Shown here piece by piece: positions 4,496 to 5,319 of a DNA stretch of 5,319 bases; within the stretch, counting starts at the first letter, position 1; each line of letters begins with the position of its first letter. The stretch is from Deltaproteobacteria bacterium (GTDB lineage: Bacteria > Desulfobacterota_E > Deferrimicrobia > Deferrimicrobiales > Deferrimicrobiaceae). The notes below the pieces were generated by a model. The model had not been told where the DNA came from and made no database searches. It saw nothing but the letters and a program-made list of their open reading frames with translations. The translations under genes and the position numbers were made by a program. The stretch lies in the NCBI GenBank assembly GCA_023489025.1, contig JAMDCN010000058.1:1-5319 (forward strand), in the 5' to 3' direction.

Positions 4496-5319
4496 CTACT
4501 CCGACGGCGGGACCGCCGTTGCCAGCGCCGGCCGGACTCCCATCCGGGCGAGCGCCATCTTCCCTCGCACCGTCATGTCGCTGACGCACGGCACCTCGTC
4601 CCGGCTGTCGATCGCGTACGCCTTGAGCCGGTAATGGGTCCCCCACGGCTTCTCGGAGACGGTCGTCACGATGGTGCGATCGAGCTTCACGTATGGGCTG
4701 GACAGCGCCGCATCGATCAGTTTCCTGCGCACCGACTGGGCGTCGTGCGCCGGGTGCAGGAAGAAGTCCGCCACGCAGAGGATTTCCCGGTTCCCGTCGT
4801 TCGCATTGAGAATCGCGGAGTCCCAGAGCCGGGAGTGGGGGATGACCACGGCGTTGTCGTCCGGCGTGACGATCTTGACCGACCGCAGCCCGAGGTGGAC
4901 GACATCGCCGTAGGTTTCCCCGATCCGGATCCTGTCTCCGGGCCGGTACGGCCGCTCGAAGATGGCCACGAGCCCCGCGATGATGCTGCTCGCGTAATCC
5001 TTGAAGGCGAACCCCACCACCACCGCGGCAGCCCCGAGGGCGGCGAGGATCTTGTTGGGGGAGGGCTCGACCAGGAGCGGGACGATCTCGGACACCGCAA
5101 GAAGATAGACGGCCAGGCGGAGCACCGGGCCGGCCTGGAGAATCCGGTTGCGGAAACGGACGGGGAACCGGTTCGCAAGCCGCGGAAGCAGGATCCGGAT
5201 GAGGGCGAGGATCAGCCAGGCGCACGCAAGGACGACCAGGATGAGGAGGATGTCGATCCGTTCGAGGTCGTGGCCGATTTTGTCGAGTCCACCGGTTATT
5301 CCGGCTGCGCCGCCCACGT
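4496..5319 (-). CDS. MscS-family small-conductance mechanosensitive ion channel
   Basis: MscS proteins form inner-membrane heptamers that open under membrane tension to release solutes during hypoosmotic shock. Read from GTG 5317, the frame gives 273 residues to the TAG at 4496-4498. It has three hydrophobic segments at about 22-43, 63-83 and 89-120. The third is the pore helix with its glycine/alanine pattern, ALGAAAVVVGFAF, followed by KDYASSIIAG. The beta domain follows with FERPYRPGDRIRIGETYGDV (120-139) and AVVIPHSRL (156-164), then a cytoplasmic alpha-beta domain to about 265. The pore helix lies at nearly the same distance from the start as in E. coli MscS, so the N terminus may be almost complete, but the gene reaches the window edge and an upstream start cannot be excluded. 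It has high GC and no visible link to the Fic modules, and probably marks the chromosomal side of the island. Confidence 0.9.
   Translation of the reverse strand, partial: VGGAAGITGGLDKIGHDLERIDILLILVVLACAWLILALIRILLPRLANRFPVRFRNRILQAGPVLRLAVYLLAVSEIVPLLVEPSPNKILAALGAAAVVVGFAFKDYASSIIAGLVAIFERPYRPGDRIRIGETYGDVVHLGLRSVKIVTPDDNAVVIPHSRLWDSAILNANDGNREILCVADFFLHPAHDAQSVRRKLIDAALSSPYVKLDRTIVTTVSEKPWGTHYRLKAYAIDSRDEVPCVSDMTVRGKMALARMGVRPALATAVPPSE

Noticed and set aside
4353..5225. Minus-strand frame of 290 codons
   Set aside because: It is an Arg/Pro/Gly-rich shadow of the MscS gene in high-GC DNA with no family features.

Overview
The window looks like a small, decayed accessory island in a moderately GC-rich bacterium. 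It is anchored on a tRNA-Arg(ACG) gene at the left and bordered at the right by a mechanosensitive-channel gene of ordinary chromosomal type. Gene style, Shine-Dalgarno use and sigma70-like promoters suggest a Gram-negative, perhaps a deltaproteobacterium-like lineage, but the sequence does not fix the taxon. No integrase, phage structural gene, rRNA or CRISPR array is present.

Left to right: a sigma70-type promoter, intact tRNA-Arg(ACG) (79-155) and an intrinsic terminator (196-218). Next is a Fic-family gene (347-1007, plus) broken by a single-base frameshift just before its catalytic HPFREGNGR motif. Tail-to-tail with it and overlapping its 3' end is a small minus-strand gene (967-1170) whose product carries the SxxxEG signature of Fic-inhibiting proteins. 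Upstream of that on the same strand is an AbiEi-like winged-helix regulator/antitoxin gene (1243-2115) with no AbiEii toxin beside it. From 2116 to 2901 there is no intact gene. This stretch holds an AT-rich, palindrome-rich control region, the end of an IS21-family element with an istA remnant of 19 codons, an inverted copy of the 3' half of tRNA-Arg (2577-2620), an AT-rich block with GGTTGCG repeats, and an array of TTGACA half-sites built from two covarying palindromes.

The array precedes a second, intact Fic gene (2902-4233, plus), which has both an SxxxEG inhibitory motif and an HPYVDGNGR catalytic motif, so it is probably a self-inhibited (class II) AMP-transferase with a C-terminal winged helix. 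Immediately downstream are fused scraps of a second AbiEi gene and a second SxxxEG gene (4304-4484, plus). The window closes with an MscS-family channel on the minus strand (4496 to the right edge).

The most notable pattern is that two different Fic genes each sit next to the same AbiEi-like plus SxxxEG-protein pair, once almost intact and once as a deletion scar on the opposite strand. This suggests a mobile Fic-control cassette in which an AbiEi-type regulator has lost or never had its nucleotidyltransferase partner. That link is inference from gene order. The two tRNA-Arg copies, each flanked by the same pair of GGTTGCG repeats in the geometry expected of attachment sites, suggest that related integrative elements delivered these modules and that one end was later inverted or came from a separate insertion.
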